DNA of 64,000 nucleotides from Oscillospiraceae bacterium (GTDB lineage: Bacteria > Bacillota > Clostridia > Oscillospirales > CAG-272): positions 29,637 to 93,636 of the forward strand of contig SVSI01000001.1 of assembly GCA_015064385.1 (NCBI GenBank), read 5' to 3'. The translations under genes were made by a program, and so were the position numbers. The notes under the pieces were generated by a model. The model did not search any database, had not been told where the DNA came from, and saw only the letters and a list, made by a program, of their open reading frames with translations. Positions 15,955-23,991 of the stretch are shown piece by piece. Numbering within the stretch: position 1 is the stretch's first letter; each line of letters starts with the position of its first letter.

Positions 15955-15982
15955 AAAACGGCGGTCGTAAGATCGCCGTTTT
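15955..15982 (+). terminator. Terminator after the AroD-like gene
   Basis: Stem AAAACGGCGGTC/GATCGCCGTTTT with loop GTAA, 2 bp after the stop codon. Confidence 0.88.
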
Positions 15983-15989
15983 ATAATGG

Positions 15990-16018
15990 TTGAAATTTTC
16001 GATATTATATGCTATAAT
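15990..16018 (+). promoter_or_regulatory. Promoter for the mgtC pair
   Basis: TTGAAA (15990-15995) and TATAAT (16013-16018), 17-bp spacer, directly after the preceding terminator. Confidence 0.65.
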
Positions 16019-16084
16019 GGTAATATAAAGGGAAAAAGACGCATAAATATAGTCAAATAACTTAAAAAAGGGGGGGATGCTACC

Positions 16085-16774
16085 GTGAAAGAATTTTTCG
16101 AAATGCTTTCCGAATACAACGCTGTAAGCGCCATAGTACGTCTGACGCTCGCCATCGTATGCGGAGGAATAATCGGTATTGATAGAGGCAGAAAGCGCCG
16201 TCCTGCGGGATTTCGTACCCACATGATAGTCTGTCTCGGCGCCACTCTCACAATGCTTATCAGTCAGCATCTTATAACAAGCGGATATATTACCGACGTT
16301 TCGCGTCTCGGCGCACAGGTGGTCAGCGGCATCGGTTTTCTCGGCGCGGGAACTATAATCGTAACGGGCAGACAGAAGATCAAAGGACTTACCACAGCGG
16401 CGGGACTTTGGGCGTCCGCTTGTATGGGACTTGCCATCGGTGCGGGATTTTACATAGGTGCGGTCGTCGGATTTTTGTTTATGATCCTTGCCATGACCGT
16501 TTTCTCTAAAATAGAGTCAAAGCTCGTTTTGGTGGCGAGAAATATGAATATTTACGTTGAATACACCTCGGGCTCGGACGTTGGAAAGATGATAGACGCC
16601 CTCAAGGGACTCGGAGTCAAGATATACGACATAGAGGTAAACAGGGGCAAAAACGCAGATTCTCCCTATCCGGGATGCGTTATCTCGGTGCGTATTCCGA
16701 GATCGCTTGCACACTCGTCCGTAATGGCAGAGCTGGTATCACTCGACGGTGTTCGCACCGTGGAAGAGATATAA
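16085..16774 (+). CDS. MgtC/SapB family membrane protein (first of tandem pair)
   Basis: A 229-aa protein starting at GTG after AAAAAGGGGGGATG. The N-terminal half is a four- to five-helix MgtC domain with the signature blocks GGIIGIDRGRKRRPAGFRTHM, QVVSGIGFLGAGTI and GLTTAAGLWASACMGLAIGAG. The C-terminal part from about residue 150 looks like an ACT-type soluble domain. MgtC proteins modulate ATP synthase or magnesium and acid stress in pathogens; the role in commensals is unclear. A paralogue follows 10 bp later. Confidence 0.92.
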   Translation: MKEFFEMLSEYNAVSAIVRLTLAIVCGGIIGIDRGRKRRPAGFRTHMIVCLGATLTMLISQHLITSGYITDVSRLGAQVVSGIGFLGAGTIIVTGRQKIKGLTTAAGLWASACMGLAIGAGFYIGAVVGFLFMILAMTVFSKIESKLVLVARNMNIYVEYTSGSDVGKMIDALKGLGVKIYDIEVNRGKNADSPYPGCVISVRIPRSLAHSSVMAELVSLDGVRTVEEI

Positions 16775-16784
16775 GGAGGCGTCT

Positions 16785-17465
16785 ATGGAAAAATTCCTTG
16801 AAACGATCTACTCCTTTAACGAAATCAGTATGGTTCTCCGCCTCGCTCTTGCAGTCATTTGTGCGGGCATTGTCGGAATCGAGCGCGAGCAGAAGCGCCG
16901 CGCGGCGGGATTCAGAACGCATATTCTTATAGCTATGGGTGCGGCAATGACCGCTCTTCTCGGACAGTTTCTTGCACAGACCTCTCTGACCGATCCTCTG
17001 CGTATCGGCGCGCAGGTGGTCAGCGGAATGGGTTTTATAGGCGCAGGAACGATAATCGTGACAAGACGTAAAGAGGCAAAGGGACTCACCACGGCGGCGA
17101 GTCTTTGGACTACCGCAATAATAGGTCTCGCCGCGGGCGCGGGATGCTATATCGAGGTGCTTTTCTGCACGTTTATGATAATTCTTGCGCAGTTAGTCTT
17201 TTCCAAGGCGGAATATTATCTCATAGCAAGCTCGAAAATAATGAACGTTTACGTTGATTTTTCGGACAAAAAGGAAATATATGCAATAAACGAGAAGATA
17301 AGCGAAAAAAAGATCGAGGTGCTAAACACCGAGATCAATAAAAGCCCAGACGACGATGGGATAAGCGCGGTGTTCACCCTAAAATTCCCCGCAAGGATCG
17401 ACCAGGAAGAAATCCTTCGCGATATAGCCGACCTTGAAAGCGTAAGAAGAGTAGAAGGACTTTAA
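16785..17465 (+). CDS. MgtC/SapB family membrane protein (second of tandem pair)
   Basis: A 226-aa paralogue of the preceding protein with the same blocks (GIVGIEREQKRRAAGFRTH, QVVSGMGFIGAGTI, GLTTAASLWTTAIIGLAAGAG) and a shorter, diverged C-terminal domain. The ORF track start at 16749 lies inside the first gene; the ATG at 16785 has AAGGAGG 7 nt upstream and is preferred. The pair probably arose by tandem duplication, and its conserved order suggests a heteromeric complex; this is inference. Confidence 0.92.
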   Translation: MEKFLETIYSFNEISMVLRLALAVICAGIVGIEREQKRRAAGFRTHILIAMGAAMTALLGQFLAQTSLTDPLRIGAQVVSGMGFIGAGTIIVTRRKEAKGLTTAASLWTTAIIGLAAGAGCYIEVLFCTFMIILAQLVFSKAEYYLIASSKIMNVYVDFSDKKEIYAINEKISEKKIEVLNTEINKSPDDDGISAVFTLKFPARIDQEEILRDIADLESVRRVEGL

Positions 17466-17466
17466 A

Positions 17467-17490
17467 AAAACAGACCGAAAGGTCTGTTTT
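17467..17490 (+). terminator. Terminator after mgtC pair
   Basis: Stem AAAACAGACC/GGTCTGTTTT with a GAAA tetraloop and a long T-run. Confidence 0.9.
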
Positions 17491-17519
17491 TTTTAGTAGG
17501 AAGTTTTCTTGACATTGTC

Positions 17520-18278
17520 CTAATTCACGTGCACTTTTCTGTACTCGCTCGGGGTTTTTCCCGAAAGCTCTTTAAAGATGATGTTGAAGCTTCTCACACT
17601 CGGAAATCCGCTTGCAAAAGCAACGCTGGTTATACTTTGATCGGTAGTTTCGAGGAGCTTGCGGGCTTTTGAAAAGCGGTAGATGTTCAGATATTTTTTT
17701 AGTCCGACTCCAAAGCTCTTGTGAAACAGATCGCTGAAATAATGCTCCTCGTAACCGAGTGCCTCGGAAACGTCCTTCCGCCTGAAATCGTGAGAGAAGT
17801 TTTCGGAGATATAGGCGTTGACAGCGATCACAAAAGAGCTTCGGTTGGAGGGTGTGTCATCCGCTCCCGCAGTTTCCGCCTCCGAGCAGATTGCGTATAA
17901 AAGAGAGCGCAGAGTAAGTCGGGATGGTTTTAATGAGAATATCAGGTTTTCTTTCAAATATTCTAATGTTGTGCCCTTGACGGAAAATTTGTAAAAGCTG
18001 CCCGTATTGTTGAACTCGCTGACAAAATCGGGAGTAAAAATGGCGATAAAAAACTTAGTTCCCGCAGAGCTCTCGAGAGAGTGTGCCATACAAGGTGATA
18101 TTAGCAGAAAATCATCGGTATTTACCGAGATGTTTATATTGTTTACAGTTGCCGTCAGTTCTCCGCTTATGACGTAGATCAGCTCAAAGCTGTTGTGAAA
18201 ATGGCAATCCCAGCTCTGATGCTCGTATATTATACCGCTGAAATGGTGAGTTTTTGAGTTCTTGATCTGATGAAACAT
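17520..18278 (-). CDS. AraC family transcriptional regulator
   Basis: A 252-aa regulator with a cupin N-terminus (HFHNSFELIYVISGELTATV) and a C-terminal HTH pair (RKDVSEALGYEEHYFSDLFHKSFGVGLKKYL; ITSVAFASGFPSVRSFNIIFKELSGKTPSEYRK). The ORF track starts 27 codons earlier, but the ATG at 18278 has AGGTGTGA upstream and opens the cupin. It is divergent from the Asp-box lipoprotein, GH39 and GH28 genes and is the likely switch of that plant-polysaccharide locus. Confidence 0.92.
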   Translation of the reverse strand: MFHQIKNSKTHHFSGIIYEHQSWDCHFHNSFELIYVISGELTATVNNINISVNTDDFLLISPCMAHSLESSAGTKFFIAIFTPDFVSEFNNTGSFYKFSVKGTTLEYLKENLIFSLKPSRLTLRSLLYAICSEAETAGADDTPSNRSSFVIAVNAYISENFSHDFRRKDVSEALGYEEHYFSDLFHKSFGVGLKKYLNIYRFSKARKLLETTDQSITSVAFASGFPSVRSFNIIFKELSGKTPSEYRKVHVN

Positions 18279-18305
18279 GATCTCACACCTTACTTTTTTT
18301 CTATA

Positions 18306-18334
18306 ATTGTATACCGAAAGAATAGATTTGTCAA
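18306..18334 (-). promoter_or_regulatory. Promoter for the AraC gene at 17520
   Basis: TTGACA (18329-18334) and TACAAT (18306-18311) on the minus strand with a 17-bp spacer. The divergent lipoprotein gene starts 41 bp away, so both promoters share this short region. Confidence 0.7.
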
Positions 18335-18374
18335 GTGTATCGGGTGTAAAATGAAACAAAAGAGGAGGTGTATT

Positions 18375-20024
18375 ATGAAAAAAATAGTATCTTTTTTGTT
18401 CTTTTTTTCGCTACTTGCTTCTGTGCTGCTATCCTGTAAGAATGAAGAAAAAGGTATAGACGTGGATATTAGCGACTATACAATAGTGCGTCCTGAGGCA
18501 TCCAATATTGACTTCTTGGATTTCCTCGTTCTTTTTAAGCGTGAGCTTTACAAAAATACGGGCGCAGAGTTGAGCATCGTTACCGATGAGAGCGAGACGA
18601 GTGCGTACGAGATCATTCTCGGAGACTCGAACAGAGCAGAAAGCGTGACGGCGCTTGATGAGATTGACTCAATGGGCGAAGATGCCTATATTATTAAAAA
18701 CGAAGGCGGAAAAATAGTGATCTGCGGAAAGAATGAGGACGCAACCGCCAGAGCAATGAAGGTGTTTATTATGAACTACGAAGAAATATTTGCCAAGGAA
18801 GGCTACTGCGAAAAAGGAAACGTCAATCTAAATTCCTTCTTCTTTGAGAACAGTCTGACCGAGTTTAGCATTGAGTTTACTACCGACCTTGCTATCCCCG
18901 AGAAAAAGGACCTCATTTTTTCTTATGAAACTATGATAGAGCTTGCTCACAACGGCGAAAGTAACGGCACTCTGATCGCAACCTATGCGGGGCTTTTTGG
19001 GAGCTATCCGGGGTATCGCATTCACAAGAGTGTTGACGGCGGAAAAACCTGGACTCAGATATCCACCGCAATAGATAATTACAGCTCGGAAAACACCAAC
19101 AGAATAATCAAGCAGGACTGTGCTCTCCAGCCCTGTCTGTTTGAGCTGCCCTGCGATATGGGTGAGTTTAAGGAGGGAACGCTGTTTCTTGGGGCACTGA
19201 CAAGAGGCAAAGACTACGTTACTCAGACTCAGGCGTCTGCCATTATGCTCTATTATAGCGAGGATGTAGGAGAAACGTGGACCTGCTACCACACCCTTGC
19301 AAGTGGCGGAAGCGCAACCTCTAAGACAGGTGTGTGGGAGCCCTTCTTTATCTACGAAGAGGAAAGCGGACGAGTTTACTGCTTCTATTCGGACGAGTCG
19401 AATGCAACCGGAACCAAAAACGGATCCAAGGCGCAGGAGATCGTTTACAGATATACTACCGATATGAAGAAATGGAGCAAACCGACGGCGGTAATTTCTT
19501 GCTCGGATAAAGAAAATATGCGTCCGGGTATGTGTTCTGTAACAAGGCTTGGTAACGGGAAATATTATATGACCTATGAAATGGTCGGTATAGCGCACAA
19601 TCCTGTGTACGCAAAGACTACCGCTTCGGGACGGCTTGACGATTGGGGCGATCCGTCGGACAGAGGTGAGCTCATTGAAACCGTCGATAAAAAGACTCTT
19701 GGCTCGGCTCCGTGGTGTGCCTGGAGTGCCTCGGGGGGAGAAAAAGGAGTTCTTGTTGTTACGGGACATCATATGGTAAACGGCAAGAGCGTGTCGGGAG
19801 CAAGCGATATGTTTATAAGCTTTGACTACGGAGAAACGTATATCGCAACGGAAAATCCGCTTCCCTATCTGCAAATAATGGACAGCGAGAGAAATAAGTG
19901 CGGATATAGCGCATACCTTGGATTTTCTAAGGATGGGCACACGCTTTATTATATGAACAGTGTAAATACCGACGAAACCAGAACACAGTCAAAGGTCGTT
20001 TTCGCACGTATAAAAATATGGTAA
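18375..20024 (+). CDS. Lipoprotein with alpha-glucuronidase-N-like region and sialidase-type Asp-box propeller
   Basis: A 549-aa surface lipoprotein. Signal peptide MKKIVSFLFFFSLLASVLL ends in LSC. Residues 30-150 form a small domain with AYEIILGDSNRAES, a pattern seen in alpha-glucuronidase-N and DUF4838-type proteins. From about residue 180 a six-bladed propeller carries Asp boxes (SVDGGKTWTQ, SEDVGETWTC, SFDYGETY). The fold is that of exo-sialidases, but I see no complete Arg triad, so the sugar is uncertain. The ATG at 18375 follows AGAGGAGGTG. A clear paralogue lies at 57580. GH39 follows 14 bp later. Confidence 0.75.
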   Translation: MKKIVSFLFFFSLLASVLLSCKNEEKGIDVDISDYTIVRPEASNIDFLDFLVLFKRELYKNTGAELSIVTDESETSAYEIILGDSNRAESVTALDEIDSMGEDAYIIKNEGGKIVICGKNEDATARAMKVFIMNYEEIFAKEGYCEKGNVNLNSFFFENSLTEFSIEFTTDLAIPEKKDLIFSYETMIELAHNGESNGTLIATYAGLFGSYPGYRIHKSVDGGKTWTQISTAIDNYSSENTNRIIKQDCALQPCLFELPCDMGEFKEGTLFLGALTRGKDYVTQTQASAIMLYYSEDVGETWTCYHTLASGGSATSKTGVWEPFFIYEEESGRVYCFYSDESNATGTKNGSKAQEIVYRYTTDMKKWSKPTAVISCSDKENMRPGMCSVTRLGNGKYYMTYEMVGIAHNPVYAKTTASGRLDDWGDPSDRGELIETVDKKTLGSAPWCAWSASGGEKGVLVVTGHHMVNGKSVSGASDMFISFDYGETYIATENPLPYLQIMDSERNKCGYSAYLGFSKDGHTLYYMNSVNTDETRTQSKVVFARIKIW

Positions 20025-20038
20025 GTAAGGAGAAGATT

Positions 20039-21376
20039 ATGGCTAAGATAAATCTTGATTTTAACAAAACGGTAGGCAAAATAAAGCCGATGCACGCGGT
20101 GGGACAACCGCCCTTTTCGGGGTGCTCTGACAGACATATGCACTATCTTAGTGACGCCGCAATTCCGTACTCCCGTCTTCACGATGTGGGCGGAGCATAC
20201 GGCGCAAACCGTTTCGTCGATATTCCGAACATCTTTCGTGACTTTGATGCCGACGAAAACGACCCGGCTTCCTACGATTTTGCCTTTACCGACTGTTTGC
20301 TCTCAGCTCTTCATAAGTATAACTGCGAACCGATCTTCCGCCTTGGAGTGACTATCGAAAATCAACAGCACATAAAGGCGTATAGAATTTTTCCGCCTGC
20401 GGATTACGGAAAATGGGCGAGGATCTGCGAGCATATCATAAGTCATTATAACTACGGTTGGGCGGACGGCTTTGAGTACGGTATAAAATATTGGGAAATA
20501 TGGAACGAGCCCGATTTTTCGCCGTTTGTTGAGCGAAATACGATGTGGAAGGGTAGCGATACAGATTTTTTCAGACTCTACGAGGTCGCCGCAAAGCACT
20601 TGAAAAACATCTTCGGTGACGAAATAAAGGTCGGCGGTTACGCCTCGTGTGGATTTGAGGGTATATGGCTTGATCCCAAAAAGCATGCTGTTGACGCCGA
20701 AAAACGCGAGATCAAGCATCATAACGTGCAGTACGCGCTCGACTTTTTCTACGGTTTTTTCGATCATATTAAAAAGACGGGTACGCCGATCGACTTTTTC
20801 TCTTGGCACAGCTATCTCGATACTCCCGACGTCGAGGTTATGGCAGATTTTCTCGAAAGAGAGCTGACAAAGCTCGGCTATGCAGGTCTTGAAACTCAAC
20901 TGAACGAGTGGAATAATGCCGCCGCGTGGACACCCGGTACGAGAGGAACGTCCTTTGCTTCCGCACACGCCGCCGCTATGATGTGTGCCTTGCAGAACAA
21001 AAAGGTTGTGAATATTTGTTGCTACTACGACGCCCGTATCGGCGTCGGAGATTACGCCGGAATGTTCAGTCCCTTGAACTATAAGCCGTTCTGCACCTAC
21101 TATTCGTTTAAAGCGTTCGGCGAGCTTTACAGGCTCGGCAGTCAGGTCGAGTGCTCCTGCGACAAAGAAGGAGTTTACGCCGTAGGCGCGACCGACGGCG
21201 AGAAAAAGGCTCTGCTTCTGACGAATATAGGAGAGGATGTTGAGATGTGTATCGGACTTCCCGAAAATATGAAGGCTTATCTTATTGATCAGGAGCATTT
21301 TATGACCGAGACCGAGATAGACTGTGGAGGATTCGTTTTGAAAAGGAGCGAAACGGTATTTTTTAAGAATTACTAA
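20039..21376 (+). CDS. Glycoside hydrolase family 39-type beta-xylosidase-like enzyme
   Basis: A 445-aa (beta/alpha)8 hydrolase of clan GH-A. The acid/base Glu is in WEIWNEPDFSPF and the likely nucleophile Glu in TQLNEWNNAAAW, both as in GH39. The early segment YSRLHDVGGAYGANRFVDIPNIF also fits. There is no signal peptide, so it acts in the cytoplasm on imported oligosaccharides or glycosides. The ATG at 20039 has AAGGAG upstream and is 14 bp after the lipoprotein gene. Known GH39 activities are beta-xylosidase and alpha-iduronidase; I cannot choose further. Confidence 0.85.
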   Translation: MAKINLDFNKTVGKIKPMHAVGQPPFSGCSDRHMHYLSDAAIPYSRLHDVGGAYGANRFVDIPNIFRDFDADENDPASYDFAFTDCLLSALHKYNCEPIFRLGVTIENQQHIKAYRIFPPADYGKWARICEHIISHYNYGWADGFEYGIKYWEIWNEPDFSPFVERNTMWKGSDTDFFRLYEVAAKHLKNIFGDEIKVGGYASCGFEGIWLDPKKHAVDAEKREIKHHNVQYALDFFYGFFDHIKKTGTPIDFFSWHSYLDTPDVEVMADFLERELTKLGYAGLETQLNEWNNAAAWTPGTRGTSFASAHAAAMMCALQNKKVVNICCYYDARIGVGDYAGMFSPLNYKPFCTYYSFKAFGELYRLGSQVECSCDKEGVYAVGATDGEKKALLLTNIGEDVEMCIGLPENMKAYLIDQEHFMTETEIDCGGFVLKRSETVFFKNY

Positions 21377-21520
21377 ACGCGAACCCACAGACGGTGATAC
21401 TGGCACGGAATTTCTTAATATTTTAATATTATCTCGGGAAAAATCGTAATATAATTACTTGTAAATCTAAATTCGTTGTGTTACCATAAGGTCAAAGATG
21501 AGCTTGAAAGGACATTTGTT

Positions 21521-22900
21521 ATGGATAACAAAATTACGGTTTCGGTAAAAGATTTCGGCGTGGTGGCGGGAAGCGACGAGCTTCAGAGCCCTGCCATTCA
21601 GAGGGCGCTTGATCACGTGTTCCTTGCCGGCGGCGGAGAGGTACAGATACCCGAGGGTGTTTACACGGTCGGCGGACTTCGTATTCGCTCGAACACCACT
21701 CTGCACCTGCTTGAAAATGCGGTTCTTAAGGGAACGCGCAATCCCGAGGACTATTCGATACTCAAAAACGACAAAATAGAGCCGGTCGATCCTGCTATGC
21801 TCGACGATAGCTGCTGGAAGAGAGTCGGCGGCGCGCCCGAACAGCTTCATAAATGGGCGAGCCGTTGGCACAACGGACTCATTCGCGCGTATCACGCCGA
21901 AAATATTGCTATAATCGGAGAGGCGGGCTCGGTCATCGACGGCTCCAACTGTTACGACGCGCTCGGCGAAGAATTTTACAGAGGTCCGCAGGGTATAAGT
22001 ATCGTAAACTGCGAAAACGTAGTTCTTCGAGGATATAAAACCAAGGACACGGGCAACTGGGCAGAGTCTATCTGGAATACGAATAATATTCTTGTTGAAA
22101 ACGTAATAAACGAGGCGGGACACGACGGAGTCCACATCACCACCTGCGAGGACGTTATAATCAGAAACTGTGAGTTCTATACGGGTGACGACTGCGTTGC
22201 GGGATACAACAATAAAAACGTGCTCGTTGAGGATTGCGAGATAAACAGCGCCTGCTCAGCTTTCCGTTTCAGCGGAAGTAACGTGCTTGTCCACCGCTGC
22301 CATATATTCTCCCCGCCCAAATTCTATTTCAGAGGACGTCTTACCAAAGAGGAAAAAGAAGCCGGCATTTCCGCAAACGAGGGTCAGCACTATAAAGATA
22401 ACGAGAGAACCATGCTCAGTGTGTTTACCTACTATGCAGAACTTGCAACCAATATATACAATCTCGGTACGAACATAACGATCCGCGACTGTCTTATCGA
22501 AAACGCGGACAGATTCCTTAACTACAACTATTCGGGCAATGCCCAGTGGCAGATGGGCAAGCCGATGCTTGACATTAAGTTTATGAACGTCAAGGCGAGC
22601 GGTATCGTTATGCCGAGTGCGGCTTACGGCGATCCCGACCAAAGAGTGTCGGTAACCCTTGAAAACGTTGACTTTTCGTTCAAGGAGGGCTGCGAGGACA
22701 CTACCTTCCTGCTTGCAAGATACTACGATAAGATAAAATTCAAAAACGTTACCGTAAGAAACTGCAAGTGCGATCATCTTGTAAAAGCATTTAACTCCGA
22801 AAAGAACGGCGATGTTGAGTTTATAAACGTCAGAACCCATCTTGAAGAGGACAAGCTCGTTAGATACACCGACGAGCCCTTTGATTACAAAGCAATATAA
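21521..22900 (+). CDS. Glycoside hydrolase family 28-type polygalacturonase-like protein
   Basis: A 459-aa right-handed parallel beta-helix protein. The N-terminus has the pectinase-type opening (VKDFGVVAGSDELQSPAIQRALDHVFLAGGGEVQIPEGVYTVGGL). The core shows GHDGVHITTCEDV and YTGDDCVAGY, the latter holding the Asp pair typical of GH28 and related lyases, then NVLVHRCHIF with a candidate catalytic His. No signal peptide is present, so it likely works inside the cell. The ATG at 21521 has GAAAGGA upstream. It may act on galacturonides or rhamnogalacturonan fragments. Confidence 0.8.
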   Translation: MDNKITVSVKDFGVVAGSDELQSPAIQRALDHVFLAGGGEVQIPEGVYTVGGLRIRSNTTLHLLENAVLKGTRNPEDYSILKNDKIEPVDPAMLDDSCWKRVGGAPEQLHKWASRWHNGLIRAYHAENIAIIGEAGSVIDGSNCYDALGEEFYRGPQGISIVNCENVVLRGYKTKDTGNWAESIWNTNNILVENVINEAGHDGVHITTCEDVIIRNCEFYTGDDCVAGYNNKNVLVEDCEINSACSAFRFSGSNVLVHRCHIFSPPKFYFRGRLTKEEKEAGISANEGQHYKDNERTMLSVFTYYAELATNIYNLGTNITIRDCLIENADRFLNYNYSGNAQWQMGKPMLDIKFMNVKASGIVMPSAAYGDPDQRVSVTLENVDFSFKEGCEDTTFLLARYYDKIKFKNVTVRNCKCDHLVKAFNSEKNGDVEFINVRTHLEEDKLVRYTDEPFDYKAI

Positions 22901-22904
22901 AAAG

Positions 22905-22934
22905 AAAGGAACGAAGCTCTTGCCTCGTTCCTTT
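22905..22934. terminator. Terminator between GH28 gene and AraC gene
   Basis: Stem AAAGGAACGA/TCGTTCCTTT with T-runs on both sides, serving the convergent genes; it abuts the stop of the AraC gene. Confidence 0.82.
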
Positions 22935-22935
22935 T

Positions 22936-23721
22936 TCATTGCTGGGCTCTTTCCTCCGATGGAAGCTTGTCGAAATGTGCCTTGTAATTTCGCCAAAAGG
23001 TCGGATAGCTTTTATATCCAAGCGCTTCGCACACCTCTCGCGGCGATGCACCCTTTTCGAGCATTGAGCGTGCCTTGTACATCTTTTTCGTGTTGACGTA
23101 GTGCATGAGCCCGGTCTGCATCGTTTTAGAAAATACGTGACAAAGATGCGCACGCGAAACGAACATCGCGTCTGCAATAGACTGCGCCCCGAGATCTGCG
23201 GTGATGTTACGGTTTATATATCCTATCGTGTTTTTCACCAGAGAAGGCATTGTGTTTTTGTTGCAGTCGCTTTCTGCGTTGTTGTACGCGGTGTCATAGA
23301 TAACCGTTATGAAAAGCTCCGTTATGAATGCGCAAAGCAGAGCATAAAACGATTCGGGTGGATATTTTTTGCCGTAGAGTTCAAGCTTGGAGAAAAGCTC
23401 GCGGACCTTGTTGCCGACCAAAAAGTGAACGGGAGAGTTTTTGTTTATTGGTATCGGTATAAGCGATTTTGGGAAATAGAGGACGACGCGGTCGTACGCC
23501 GCGTCTTTCGGAACGTTCATTAGATGCCATTTTCCGGGCGGAATGAGAAAAAGTGTATTTTCGGAAACGTCATAGACCTCGTCCTCAATGACAAAATTAC
23601 CCACGCCGGTGTAAACGAAAATTATTTCGTACAGGGCGTGTACGTTATTCTCAAAATGCCTGGTAACCCCGGCGTTTTGTCTGGTCACCGAATAATTTAT
23701 CTCGTTGTACACGAATCTCAT
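22936..23721 (-). CDS. AraC family transcriptional regulator
   Basis: A 261-aa regulator with an N-terminal cupin (ENNVHALYEIIFVYTGVGNFVIEDEVYDV, then IPPGKWHLMNVP) and a C-terminal HTH domain (IADAMFVSRAHLCHVFSKTMQTGLMHYVNTKK). The second HTH is somewhat degenerate (REVCEALGYKSYPTFWRNYKAHF). The ORF track starts 54 codons too early; the ATG at 23721 has GGGAGGGAC upstream. It closes the polysaccharide locus and may act on it or on the lipoprotein gene at 23992. Confidence 0.9.
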   Translation of the reverse strand: MRFVYNEINYSVTRQNAGVTRHFENNVHALYEIIFVYTGVGNFVIEDEVYDVSENTLFLIPPGKWHLMNVPKDAAYDRVVLYFPKSLIPIPINKNSPVHFLVGNKVRELFSKLELYGKKYPPESFYALLCAFITELFITVIYDTAYNNAESDCNKNTMPSLVKNTIGYINRNITADLGAQSIADAMFVSRAHLCHVFSKTMQTGLMHYVNTKKMYKARSMLEKGASPREVCEALGYKSYPTFWRNYKAHFDKLPSEERAQQ

Positions 23722-23931
23722 TTTTGTCCCTCCCCGCAATTGTAAATTTATTTTATCATACTCGAACACAAAATGCAATGCTTCTCGGAAAAAATTCAAA
23801 AAAATTAAATTTTTTTCTGAAAATCTACTTTTGTATAACAAAACGAAATGCCTTTGGCACTTTTGATGTTGAAGATACACCAAATAAGAGTATAATGTAA
23901 TTAACGCGGTAACGTTTCTCTGCCTTTTTTG

Positions 23932-23960
23932 TTGACAAGCGGGGAAAAAGGGTATATAAT
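23932..23960 (+). promoter_or_regulatory. Promoter for the OB-fold lipoprotein gene
   Basis: Consensus TTGACA (23932-23937) and TATAAT (23955-23960) with a 17-bp spacer, 31 bp before the start codon. Confidence 0.85.
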
Positions 23961-23991
23961 GTAGTTATTAAACGAAAAAGAGGTAGCTTGT

